NCBI RefSeq assembly: GCF_030034735.1
Contig: NZ_CP125370.1
Location: forward strand, 2,790,001 to 2,854,000
Direction of reading: 5' to 3'
DNA length: 64,000 bases
From: Paenibacillus sp. RC334
Lineage (GTDB): Bacteria > Bacillota > Bacilli > Paenibacillales > Paenibacillaceae
Shown here piece by piece: positions 29,627 through 39,070 of this stretch; position 1 is the first letter of the stretch; each line of letters begins with the position of its first letter. The position numbers were made by a program, and so were the translations under genes. The notes below the pieces were generated by a model. That model worked only from the letters and a program-made list of their open reading frames with translations. It did not search any database and was not told the DNA's origin.

Positions 29627-31567
29627 ATGGTATACGACACTCTTTTTAGTCCTATCAAAATTAAAGGGTTGGAACTAAAGAATCGGGTTATGTTTCCGGC
29701 AATGGGAACAAAGATGGCAAGCGAGGACCGTTTTGTAACGCAGCAGTTGATTGATTATCATGTAGCAAGGGTTGAAGGTGGCTGCGGTTTAAATATTACA
29801 GAAGTATGCTCTGTCTACAAGCTTGCTTCCCCGAAGAAATATCTTGCGATTTCGGAGGACAAATACATTCCTGGTTTGAAGAAACTTACGGATGCGATTC
29901 ACGAAGCGGGGGGGGGAAGGCAGGAGCTCAACTCTGGCTCGGAGGCCTGGCTGTCGGAAGCGATCCTGAGCAAATGATCATCATTCCAAGTCCCATACTG
30001 GTGCCGGGAACAGAGCACACCATCCCCGGAGCAAGCCTAGAGACTATTCAAGAAGTGGTCAAAGCATTTGGAGAAGCTTCCAAAAGGGCAGTAGAAGCTG
30101 GCTTCGACACCATCGAATTTCACGCTGGTCATAATTACACTCCTCATTCCTTTCTCAGCTCCCATTTTAATCGGAGAACGGATGAATACGGTGGGGATTT
30201 GGATCATCGGGCAAGGTTCCTGATTGAATGCATTGAGGCTATTCGTCAGAATATGCCCGCTGACATGCCGCTGTTCATGCGAATTGACGCGCATGACGAT
30301 TATTTGGAAGACGGCCTGACCATTGAAGAGGTTATCCAATTTTGCAAGCTGGCCCAAGCAAGCCGGAGTAGACATATTGGATGTATCCAGAGGCAACTTT
30401 TCCTCTTCGGGCATTATTTACGAGGTTCCTCCCATCGATCTGCCCAGAGGCTTCAACGTCGATAATGCGGCCAGAATCAGGAAGGATACTGGCATGATTA
30501 CTGTAGCTGTAGGCCGAATTAATGATCCTGCTCAGGCGGATGAGATTCTTTCAAGTGATAAGGCGGATATGGTTGTAATTGGGCGTGCTCAGCTTGCCGA
30601 TCCTGAATTCTGCAATAAGGCACAAGCGGGAAAAGCAGAGGGTATTGTCCGGTGTGTCGGATGCAATCAAGGTTGCTATGACGGATTTGTCTCAACGGAA
30701 ATACCATTTATCACTTGCTTGAGAAATCCGGCACTGGGCAGAGAAATCGAATACAAGTTAACGACTACCGAGTACCCCAAAAAAGTTTTGGTTGCGGGCG
30801 GCGGGATAGCAGGTCTTGAGGCAGCTATAATTTTGAAGCGCAGAGGCCATCATCCGATAGTATGCGAAGCTTCTGACGCGTTAGGCGGACAGTTTGCACT
30901 TGCCGGCGAAGCACCGAGAAAAGAAGAGATGAAGACAGCAGCTTTGGCTATGGGGGAGCAGGCCATCAGAGAAGGTGTAGATGTGAAGCTTGGAACGCCT
31001 GTTACCGCTTCTCTTATTGCGGAGCTTCAGCCCGACGAAGTGATCATTGCCGTTGGTTCTACTCCGATGGAATTGAAAGTTCCCGGCAGCCACTTGCCAT
31101 TGGTAACAAACTCTCATGATGTTCTTGCTGGCAAGCTGACGATTTCCGGCAAGGTTGTCGTTGTCGGGGGCGGCCTGGTGGGCTTAGAGGTGGCTGAATA
31201 TTTACACGATCAAGCCTCCGAAATAACAGTGGTAGAAATGATGGATCAAGTAGCCAAGGATTTGGGGCAGCTGCGTTCGATATGCGTCATGGAAAATCTT
31301 TATGCTTCTGGAGTGAAAACCTTAACGGATGCCAAATGTGTGGAAATTAAGGACAACGCAGTTGTAATTGAAAGCAAGGGACAGCTTCAAGAATATCCAT
31401 GTGATTCGGTTGTGGTTGCTATTGGTGCCAAATCACGAAATTTTGAGAATATAAATGCGTTTTGCAGAGAGCATCACATTCCATGTCATGTTATCGGAGA
31501 TGCGGTTCAAGCTCGCAGAGCGCTGAATGCCGTAGCCGAGGCAAACGAAATTGCACGGGCGATTTAG
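29627..31567 (+). pseudogene. Enoate-reductase-like flavoenzyme (OYE barrel plus NAD(P)H domain), two frameshifts
   Basis: Three frames join into one protein of about 645 residues of the 2,4-dienoyl-CoA/enoate reductase family (also BaiCD, FldZ), which reduce activated C=C bonds using FMN, FAD and a 4Fe-4S cluster. The barrel has LFSPIKIKGLELKNRVMFPA, FHAGHNYTPHSFLSSHFNRR and TDEYGG. The cluster ligands are seen in CVGCNQGC with a later TCLRNP. The C-terminal half has VLVAGGGIAGLEAA and VVVVGGGLVGLEVAEYL. Frame break one is in a G9 run (29908-29916): seven Gs would give HEAGGKAGAQLWLGG. Break two is an extra base near 30360 in AQA(S)GVDILDV. GAGGAG precedes the ATG. If the breaks are real the enzyme is dead. 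Confidence 0.8.
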
Positions 31568-31689
31568 GCGAGAAAAGGAGCAATGGAAATTGGAGTAAAA
31601 GCATTGGTAGCACAAAGCAAAGATGCTACTGCAAAGTCATGCTGGAGAGATTTGTCAGCTCCCAGCATGACCATATGAACACGTGGAAG

Positions 31690-32092
31690 GTTTGAGTAGA
31701 CACCGAATGAAGAAATGGTTGGTTCGATTGCATTATTGTTTAATACCCTCTCCAATATTTCTCCCATCTCATGGCTGGATTCTATTGCACCGCTTTGCAA
31801 CCAATTGATCAAGATATTAAAAATAGCATCTGCATAGTATTTATTGTAATAAATGTTTACAAACGTTGAAATACTGCTTACTATCAGTCTTCTTGTGCAG
31901 TCTTAATAGCGAGGCAAATTCCTCTGTCGAATATTCCGTATAGCTTTCCAATATGTCATCCTTATTATAAAGCTATCTATAATATGTCGTTCTGGAGAAA
32001 CCTGCTTTTATTGTGATCTGGGTAATCGTTATTTCTTGATCCGAAGCGTTCTTCATCAAATTCAGCAAAGCATTTACTATCCATTCTTTGAC
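31690..32092 (-). pseudogene. TetR-family regulator, decayed copy
   Basis: On the reverse strand three frames give a TetR protein: ITITQITIKAGFSRTTYY, then YNKDDILESYTEYSTEEF, then YYNKYYADAIFNILINWLQS with GAIESSHEMGEIL. There is a stop in the HTH region and at least two frame changes. It abuts the truncated SDR remnant on the plus strand, as though a former divergent TetR/SDR pair lost its middle. Confidence 0.65.
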
Positions 32093-32108
32093 TATCATTT
32101 TTTCACTA

Positions 32109-32725
32109 TAGCTTTTTATGATGTAACTTTTATCAAAACGAATGTAGCGGATGAAAAAAGCGTTAAGTCTATGGTTGAAGAAACCGTCTCAAAGTATGGG
32201 ACAATTGATATATTAATCAATAACGCTCAAGCAACAGATAAAAGTGCATTACCGACATTGGTTGAAGATACTACTGTTGAACTAATGAAATTGTGTTGGA
32301 CTACTGGGGCGCTAGGCACTTTCTTCTGTACAAAATACATAGTCCCTACATGAAGAAACAAAAATATGGCAGGATCGTAAATACTGCGAGTGCAACCGGC
32401 GTTAAAGGTATGGAGACTTTTGCTGCTTATGGTTCTCAAAAAGAAGCTATTCGTGGATTGACACGTGTATGTGCCACTGAACTAGGGGCATTTGGAATAA
32501 CGTGTAATGTGATCTGTCCAGGTGCATTTAACTGAGGCATCCAAGATGTGGAAAGAGGCTTTCCCTGATGAATATGCCGCAGCAGTGGCACCTCAACCGA
32601 TTAAACGATTAGGTGATCCCAAAAAAGATATTGCTCCTGTAGTCATGTTCTTGGTATCTGACGATGCACAGTTTGTTACAGGACAAACCATTGGCGTTGA
32701 TGGCGGAACTACTATGCTCTCTTAA
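32109..32725 (+). pseudogene. SDR-family oxidoreductase, 5'-truncated and frameshifted
   Basis: Three frames join: FIKTNVADEKSVKSMVEETV with IDILINNAQ, then MKKQKYGRIVNTASATGVKG with TFAAYGSQKEAIRGLTRV, then [20 protein letters not shown] and [14 protein letters not shown]. Active-site Ser, Tyr (AAYGSQK) and Lys are recognisable but the TGxxxGIG cofactor motif is lost. Frame changes lie near 32340 and 32525. A terminator follows. Confidence 0.75.
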
Positions 32726-32760
32726 TAGGCGTGAGGAAAAAATTTAATTTTACTTCATGA

Positions 32761-32793
32761 GGTTAGCTAGTATGAATACTGGCTGGCCTTTTT
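32761..32793 (+). terminator. Terminator after the SDR remnant
   Basis: GGTTAGCTAGTAT pairs with ATACTGGCTGGCC through the whole arm with three G-T pairs, followed by T5. Confidence 0.7.
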
Positions 32794-32985
32794 CGCATGA
32801 GTTGGGAAGGACCTGGAGCGATCAATACACCATCAGACAAATGAGGCCGATCAGCAGCTCGGTCGCACAAAAATGAACTCAAAAGGAGAAAGTACACTTG
32901 TCCTGTTCAATATGTGCTCACATCGGTCCTCATAATCTGGGAATCCGCGATATCCTGAAGCCAATCTAAAGCCCAAAGGCGATGT

Positions 32986-33636
32986 TTACGCTCTTAATTG
33001 GTCCAGGAACAATTTCTTCAGGATCTTGAACTGTTTTGCCTCTTCTACCTGGGTATGAAATGCCGCAATGCCATTCAGCATAGCCATTTTCTTGGAAAAA
33101 TTCCCAAAAACGTTCATCATGGTAATGATGGTATCGGTAGTCATATGGTCCGTCCTTACGGAGCCGTCTTGCTCTCCAAGTAAGGCAAGCTCGCTGAAAA
33201 GCGCGATCAGTTTGTTGTATTGTGCCTGATAGATTTCTATATCTTCCAGAGGTTCTTTTGACATCGCAACGTAACATTCAAATGCTTCAATAAGTTTAGA
33301 GTTTCGTTGATGCTCTGTGTTCTGAAAAAAGATGAGCACACCGAAAATTCTGTCCAGCTTGTCGTAACAGTTGCCTTTGCCCCTAACAATTTCCGATAAC
33401 ACCTCAAATTCGGATTGGACAATCCTGGAAGCTACGGACACAATCAATTGCTCCTTTTTAGGGAAATAACGGAAGATGGTAGCTACGCCCAAACTCGCCT
33501 CCTTGGCGATTTCCTGCATCGTAGCTTGTTCAAACCCTTTATTGGTAAAAACGATCTGGGCTGCTTCAATAATATTTCTGCGTCGCGTTAATCTCAGATT
33601 GCTGCGCTCATGTTCAAGTCTTTGACTAGGTTGAAT
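32986..33636 (-). CDS. TetR/AcrR-family repressor with an apparent AUU start
   Basis: The full TetR frame begins at ATT (33636-33634) with a strong AAGGAGG (33651-33645) 8 nt upstream, giving about 216 residues. Read this way the protein opens QPSQRLEHERSNLRLTRRR, followed by NIIEAAQIVFTNKGFEQATM, the normal first helix, then QEIAKEASLGVATIFRYF, the HTH. The first ATG (33519) would remove helix 1 and give 177 residues that could not form the DNA-binding domain properly. So either an AUU start is used (known for infC, rare otherwise) or the start codon is mutated. It is divergent from the intact SDR with palindromes between them, and is its probable repressor. Confidence 0.75.
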   Translation of the reverse strand: MQPSQRLEHERSNLRLTRRRNIIEAAQIVFTNKGFEQATMQEIAKEASLGVATIFRYFPKKEQLIVSVASRIVQSEFEVLSEIVRGKGNCYDKLDRIFGVLIFFQNTEHQRNSKLIEAFECYVAMSKEPLEDIEIYQAQYNKLIALFSELALLGEQDGSVRTDHMTTDTIITMMNVFGNFSKKMAMLNGIAAFHTQVEEAKQFKILKKLFLDQLRA

Positions 33637-33871
33637 GAGGAAGACCTCCTTACAGGATTCAGCTTCAATTATGCTAGCAAAGATGCCTCTTGCTTGTCAA
33701 TGAACATGCTTGTTAAACATAGCGAAGCACACAGATTAACTTTTACCTGGCTCACGAAGCAAAGTTGGACCTGCAGCAAGATACGAAGCTTTTCCAATCT
33801 AAGTATCTCTTCAATATGGAAGTGTTCTGCGTGGCCATAACTTTGGGTATAGTTGCACCCACATTCTCAAA

Positions 33872-33905
33872 ATGATATCATTACTATCATGATGATAGCT
33901 ATAAT
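33872..33905 (+). promoter_or_regulatory. Palindromes and -10 box between TetR and SDR genes
   Basis: ATGATATCAT (33872-33881) is a perfect palindrome. CTATCAT-G-ATGATAG (33884-33898) is a perfect 7-1-7 inverted repeat that sits right before TATAAT (33900-33905). A bound repressor there would cover the SDR promoter. Confidence 0.6.
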
Positions 33906-33948
33906 ATCATTTAAAAAAACATATTAACTTTACTGGAGGATGAGCCCA

Positions 33949-34974
33949 ATGGCATACAATGAAAATATTAAAATTGGTAATTTATTAAACCATGAGGAAG
34001 CGTTTGCTGTACTGCAAAAACATTTGCCTGAATTTGTAAAAGAACCAACATTTAAGATGGCTTCCAATTTCACTTTGGATCAGCTGGTGGCCCTTCCTCA
34101 AGTGAACATTCCCCTTTCTACACTAGAAGCAATTAAGAATGATTTGGCTCCAATTGTGTTTGTAGCAGAAGAAACTCCACAAACCCACGCTGCTCCTTCT
34201 TCCAGAAAAAACGATGCTACGCTTGAGGGTAAAGTCATCACCATCACAGGTGCAGGAAGCGGAATTGGCCGGGCAAGCGCAGTGCTGATGGCATCAAGAA
34301 AGGCCAAGCTGGTGCTGGTTGACTTCAATACTGCTACAGGAGAAGAAACGCTGGAGCTTGTTCGTAAAAATGGTGGGGAGGCCGTTTTTGTTCAAGCTGA
34401 CGTATCCCGAAGTGAGGATGTTCAGAACTATATACAGAAAGCAATTGAAACTTATGGAAAAATTGATGTGGCATTTAACAATGCTGGTATTTTGCAAAAA
34501 TTCCAACCCTTTCATGAAATCTCAGAAGAAGAATTTTCGCGGGTGATTGGTGTTAATCTGAAAGGGATATTCTTTGGAATGAAGTATGCCCTGCAAGTGA
34601 TGGAGAAACAAGGCTACGGTCATATCATCAATACCGCATCTACGACTGCAATACGTGCCGAGCACAGTTTGGCTGCCTACACTGCAAGCAAGCACGGAGT
34701 TGCAGGTTTAACAAAAGCAGCTGCAATCGAGTATGTGAGAAAAGGAATTCGCATAAATGCCATCTGTCCTGGGGGAGTGGCTACAACCTTAACAGCGGCT
34801 GTTCCTCAATCACTGCAAGAAAGCGGTTATGTACCAGAAGAATTCCCGAATATGCGGATTGGGCGTTATGCAGAGCCTGAAGAACTGGCTGAACTGGTTG
34901 CTTTCATGGCCTCGGATGGCTCAAGTTATATGACGGGGTCCATCATAGTGGCCGACGGCGGTCTTACGCTCTGA
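33949..34974 (+). CDS. SDR-family oxidoreductase with an N-terminal helical domain
   Basis: A 341-residue protein. Residues about 90-341 are a classical SDR: TGAGSGIGRAS binds NAD(P), NNAGIL follows, and Ser231, Tyr244 (AAYTASK) and Lys248 are the catalytic set. Residues about 5-75 form an extra domain, IKIGNLLNHEEAFAVLQKHL then PEFVKEPTFKMASNFTLDQL and LSTLEAIKNDLAPI, not part of SDRs. A similar pattern ends the GH3 protein at 50.1-52.4 kb. The ATG at 33949 is chosen because GGAGG lies 9 nt upstream; the ATG at 33940 overlaps that site. It likely acts on a hydroxyl or keto group of a small molecule that the TetR protein senses. A strong terminator follows. Confidence 0.85.
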   Translation: MAYNENIKIGNLLNHEEAFAVLQKHLPEFVKEPTFKMASNFTLDQLVALPQVNIPLSTLEAIKNDLAPIVFVAEETPQTHAAPSSRKNDATLEGKVITITGAGSGIGRASAVLMASRKAKLVLVDFNTATGEETLELVRKNGGEAVFVQADVSRSEDVQNYIQKAIETYGKIDVAFNNAGILQKFQPFHEISEEEFSRVIGVNLKGIFFGMKYALQVMEKQGYGHIINTASTTAIRAEHSLAAYTASKHGVAGLTKAAAIEYVRKGIRINAICPGGVATTLTAAVPQSLQESGYVPEEFPNMRIGRYAEPEELAELVAFMASDGSSYMTGSIIVADGGLTL

Positions 34975-35052
34975 TTCGAGATAGCAACAAAATAAAATAG
35001 ATGTCGCATGTTTCACACTTGAGTGGATTTATGTCGGTTGTAAGGCTTCAGC

Positions 35053-35093
35053 AGAGGCACATCGCAGCAAGCGATGTGCCTCTGGTTTTTTTT
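35053..35093 (+). terminator. Strong terminator after the SDR gene
   Basis: AGAGGCACATCGC and GCGATGTGCCTCT pair perfectly (13 bp) around AGCAA and are followed by GG and T8. Confidence 0.95.
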
Positions 35094-35268
35094 ATGTGAC
35101 GGATTGTACATCAACCACAGACCACGAAAATGTTTGGGATGGAAGACTGCTCACGAATCTTTTTCAGAAGAACTGTCGCACTTGGCTTGACATTCCGTCA
35201 TATAAAAAAAATAATAACTATAATAAATAGAATTGACTGGCGTTTTTCACATTACAGGAGGACTTCAT

Positions 35269-37008
35269 ATGGGCGTACGATTCCCACATATTTCTTGGAA
35301 CTCTATTCGTTTAAAGCTGGTTGTAGGATTATTTGTCGTTACAGTACCACTTCTAGCACTGCTTATATACAACCATCATTACAGTATAAATGTTGTGCAT
35401 AACCAAGTGGCAATTTCCAATAAAAACTTGATTTCTTTGTATATGGGGGAGATTGACACTCGATTGGAAGTTGTGGAGAAAAATATACTCGGTCTGGCTA
35501 CAACCAATTATGATATTCAGTCCATGGGTATGCCTAACTCTGAAGATGAGTATCAGCTTGCGAAATACAATGTTTCATTGTATTTATCAAACAATATTCT
35601 TTTTAATAAATCAATTGATGCTTTTTTTGTATTTAATCATGATCGCCAAGATTTGCTTGATGTCTTCCAGTCTTCTGTTGCCTACTCAGAAAGAATGCAG
35701 GTTGAAAAAAATCTCGTTCAGCATTTAAATCAGCTTGCAAATTCATCTGAGCAGGCATCTCATGATTGGTATGTTAAAAAAATTGGGAACACGAACTATA
35801 TTCTTCGTACCATAAAATCAGGTAACCTCTATATAGGAACTTGGGTAAATGCGCAGACCCTCCTAGGTCCTATGAATTTGATTAATTTAGGAGCTGATGG
35901 TCATGCACTGCTCGTTGATTCTCAAGGGAACCCTTTGGTTAATGCCAATTTCCTTCAGAATAATCAGGTTGACCTTTCAAGAGGATTTCAACAATATTAT
36001 TTAACCGGAAGCAAGAATAATTGGTTGGTTGTGGGTAAACCTTCTCAGGTGGGTAAATTTAGTCTGGTCGCCATTATTCCAAATGAGCAGATTCTGCAAA
36101 ACTTGCCAAAGATAACTCAATTGATAGAATGGATATCATTTGCATCCATAGCTTTATTACCACTTAGTTTATTATTTCTGCATCGTGAATTATTAGTGCC
36201 ACTTAAACGTTTGGTTTCAGTCATGAACAAAATTAATAAAGGGCATGTTAATGTTAGAATAGATGACTACAATGCTGCAGATGAGTTTGTCATGGTAAAT
36301 CAAACCTTTGATAAAATGATATCGCAAATAGAGGAATTGAAAATCAATGTCTATGAAGAACAATTGAGCAAGCAGAAGGCGGAGCTGCAGCACCTTCAAC
36401 TTCAGGTTAATCCTCATTTTTTTATGAATTCATTAAACATATTGTTTAACCTGGCACAAGTGAGGAATTATGAGCTTATTCAAGAAATGACTTTGTGTTT
36501 AGTTAATTATTTCCGTTTCATGTTTCGCAGCAACCTTTCCTTTGTTACTTTGCAGGAAGAATTACAGCATGTGATAAATTACATTCGGATTCAGGAAATG
36601 CGATTTCCTGATCAGTTGACATGTAGAATAGATTGTCCAGACTTTTTGAAAAGTTTACAGATCCCTCCGTTGTTGATTCAAACCTTTCTTGAAAATTCGA
36701 TTAAACATAGTGTTACATTAGAGGAACCTTTGCATTTATCTGTAAGTCTGGACTTAAAGGAAACGGGTTTAAGTCCTTATGTCGAAATCATTATTCGCGA
36801 TACAGGGAAAGGATTTTCAAATGATGTATTAGCTGAGATTCGCTCGGGAAATCGAGTGATAGACGAGAAAGGAGAACATATCGGGATCTGGAATGTTAAG
36901 AAGAGATTGTTACTTTTATACGGTGAGGAAGCTTCAATATCGTGTTATAACGGATACCCGAACGGAGCAGTAGTGGAAATCAAGCTTCCTTATGAGGAGG
37001 AAGGTTAG
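35269..37008 (+). CDS. YesM-type sensor histidine kinase
   Basis: A 579-residue membrane kinase. A first membrane segment (about 15-33), an extracellular sensor of about 250 residues, a second segment (about 287-308), a HAMP linker (LVPLKRLVSVMNKINKGHVN), then the His_kinase family domain with the phosphorylated His in LQLQVNPHFFMNSLNILFNL, cited as LQLQVNPHFFMN, and an ATPase domain with the N box LIQTFLENSIKHS and GxGF seen as DTGKGFSND. ACAGGAGG precedes the ATG at 35269. With the next gene it forms a two-component system of the YesMN class, which usually activates carbohydrate-use genes in response to extracellular sugar. Confidence 0.9.
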   Translation: MGVRFPHISWNSIRLKLVVGLFVVTVPLLALLIYNHHYSINVVHNQVAISNKNLISLYMGEIDTRLEVVEKNILGLATTNYDIQSMGMPNSEDEYQLAKYNVSLYLSNNILFNKSIDAFFVFNHDRQDLLDVFQSSVAYSERMQVEKNLVQHLNQLANSSEQASHDWYVKKIGNTNYILRTIKSGNLYIGTWVNAQTLLGPMNLINLGADGHALLVDSQGNPLVNANFLQNNQVDLSRGFQQYYLTGSKNNWLVVGKPSQVGKFSLVAIIPNEQILQNLPKITQLIEWISFASIALLPLSLLFLHRELLVPLKRLVSVMNKINKGHVNVRIDDYNAADEFVMVNQTFDKMISQIEELKINVYEEQLSKQKAELQHLQLQVNPHFFMNSLNILFNLAQVRNYELIQEMTLCLVNYFRFMFRSNLSFVTLQEELQHVINYIRIQEMRFPDQLTCRIDCPDFLKSLQIPPLLIQTFLENSIKHSVTLEEPLHLSVSLDLKETGLSPYVEIIIRDTGKGFSNDVLAEIRSGNRVIDEKGEHIGIWNVKKRLLLLYGEEASISCYNGYPNGAVVEIKLPYEEEG

Positions 37009-37027
37009 AAAGTGGGTCAAGTGACTT

Positions 37028-38625
37028 ATGTATCAAATATTAATTGTGGATGATGAAATCCATGCAGTAGAAGGAATTCGTTCAGGCATTGATTGGGATA
37101 AATTAGGAATTACAGCTGTCTTCACTGCTTATACCGTCAAACAAGCAAAGGAACTGTTTGAGAGAGAGCACATTGATATTATGCTCTGTGATATTGAAAT
37201 GCCACAGGCATCAGGACTTGAGTTGACAGAGTGGGTAAGAGAACGATATCCGAAAACAGAAACGATTTTCCTGACTTGTCATGCCGATTTTAAATACGCT
37301 AAGCAAGCCCTTCAGTTAGGAAGTCTAGATTATATTCTAAAGCCAGTGCCTTTTGAGGAGCTTGAAAAAGTGATAGAAAAAGCGAAAAGTAAGATCAATA
37401 AGGAGTCAGAAATTGCTCAATACAGCCAGTTCGGACGAGTTTGGTTTCAGCATCAACCGATGCTAATCGAACGTTTCTGGCAGGATATACTGAATCAAAC
37501 AGTTCCATCAAATTCGAAATCCGTAAGAAGCGCTGCGACAGATCGAAATATTCCTTATATTGAAGAGAAGCTTCTTATACCGATTCTTATAAGCATTCAA
37601 AGATGGCACAAGCCTTTAAGTCAGCGAGAGGAAAAAATACTGGAGTATGGACTCAGAAATTCTGCGGAAGAAATCCTGCTTGGACCTAGCCATGATGGTT
37701 TGATCATTGAGTTGAATAACAGAAGGATGCTTGCCATATTATCAGCGGAAGCCAAGCCAAATCATTTATTGGATGTGGAAGAAGCAGGCCAGCATTATAT
37801 TGAGGAATGCAGGCAATATTTTTATTGTGATATTTCCTGTTATGTTGGAGATAAAGTTTATGGTCATGAGATGTTAGAAATGGTAAATAAACTCAATGAA
37901 ATGGAAAAAAACAATGTTGCATACAACAATAAAGTTTTCTTGCTCTCAAGCCCTCAAGCCCATCCCTCCATTTATAAGTCTGCCAATATAGATCTGTGGT
38001 CGGTTATGTTAATGGAGGGCGCGTTTGATGAAGTGCTGATTGAAGCATTGCAGTATATAAACGGATTCGAGAAGGAAAGTTTAAATGCTGATCTTTTGAA
38101 TCGATTATATTTGGATTTTCAACAGATGTTGCATTTTGTCCTTCATTCAAAAGGAATCCAAGCGCATCAACTTTTTGTAGATTCCCACTCTCAGGAGTTA
38201 GCTACAAATGCATCCCGCTCCGTGACCAATTTGCTTGAATGGTTGAAACATATAGTAAATATGGCAAAGGAATATGTACGTTCTCTTGAGCAGAGCCAGA
38301 GCGTGGTGCAAAAAGTAATTCAATTCATCAAGCTTCATATCTCAGAGGATCTCTCCGTGAAGAGATTGCCAATCATGTTTTTCTAAATCCTGATTATTTG
38401 ACCCGAGTTTTTAAAAAGGAAACTGGAATGTCCGTATCGGAATATATGTTTCAAGAACGGATGAGTCTTGCTCAAAAGCTTCTCACAAAGACCGATATGC
38501 CTATAAGCGTCGTTGCATCCCATATCGGTTACTCTAATTTTTCCCATTTCTCGCGAATGTTCAAAAAACATACGAATTTAAATCCCAATGAATTTCGTCA
38601 TTTGTATCATCAAACCTCGGAATAA
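37028..38625 (+). pseudogene. YesN-type AraC response regulator, one-base frameshift
   Basis: A receiver domain (about 1-120) with ILIVDDE, phospho-acceptor Asp55 in IMLCDIEMPQASG, and Lys in YILKPVPFEELE is followed by a linker and a C-terminal AraC pair of helix-turn-helix motifs. The frame ends prematurely at 38384-38386 after EDLSVKRLPIMFF. One extra C in CTCTCC (38351-38356) would restore LSREEIANHVFLNPDYLTRV, then FKKETGMSVSEYMFQERM and IGYSNFSHFSRMFKKH to 38625, about 532 residues in all. As written, the DNA-binding domain is cut off, so the two-component system would be non-functional unless the base is a sequence error. Confidence 0.85.
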
Positions 38626-38741
38626 GCCAAGCCATTAAATGAATAGCCAATAATGTGTGAAAATTAAAGAAAGCTTAAAACTTCATCTTTGTGCTGAGCA
38701 AAACAACTAGCTGAAATGAGCGAAAAAGTCTATAGCTGATG

Positions 38742-38777
38742 TATAAAACCGGTCAAGATAATTGGACCGGTTTTATA
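38742..38777 (+). terminator. Terminator after the response-regulator gene
   Basis: Perfect 13-bp arms TATAAAACCGGTC and GACCGGTTTTATA around a 10-nt loop. Confidence 0.85.
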
Positions 38778-38982
38778 ATTGGCAAAGGAGAAGATGTGGT
38801 CGGTAATGTGCAACTCCAAAGTCGGCGAAACAGTAGAGGCAACAACTCCATACTACTAAAATAAGATTATATTATGATTTACATGGCTAGAGGTGGAAGG
38901 GGAATATTTATAATTCTCTGGCAAACCTGAATTGTGTTTTAGTGAGATGTGGCGAGATGTTCCGTTTAATTTATGTATATTT

Positions 38983-38996
38983 TGATAACGCTTACA
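38983..38996. promoter_or_regulatory. cre box (CcpA site)
   Basis: Read on the minus strand, TGTAAGCGTTATCA fits the consensus TGWAARCGYTWNCW at all 14 positions. It lies about 75 bp before the first GH3 gene, so carbon catabolite control of the glycoside locus is likely. Confidence 0.85.
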
Positions 38997-39070
38997 CAAA
39001 GCTGTGTATTTCGTTAAGGTACAACACTCGGCTTGATTAAAAGCTAATTCGTAAAAAAAGGATGATTGAC

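Noticed and set aside
33610..33840. 76-codon plus-strand frame in the TetR/SDR gap
   Set aside because: It overlaps the 5' end and ribosome site of the minus-strand TetR gene and has no family features.
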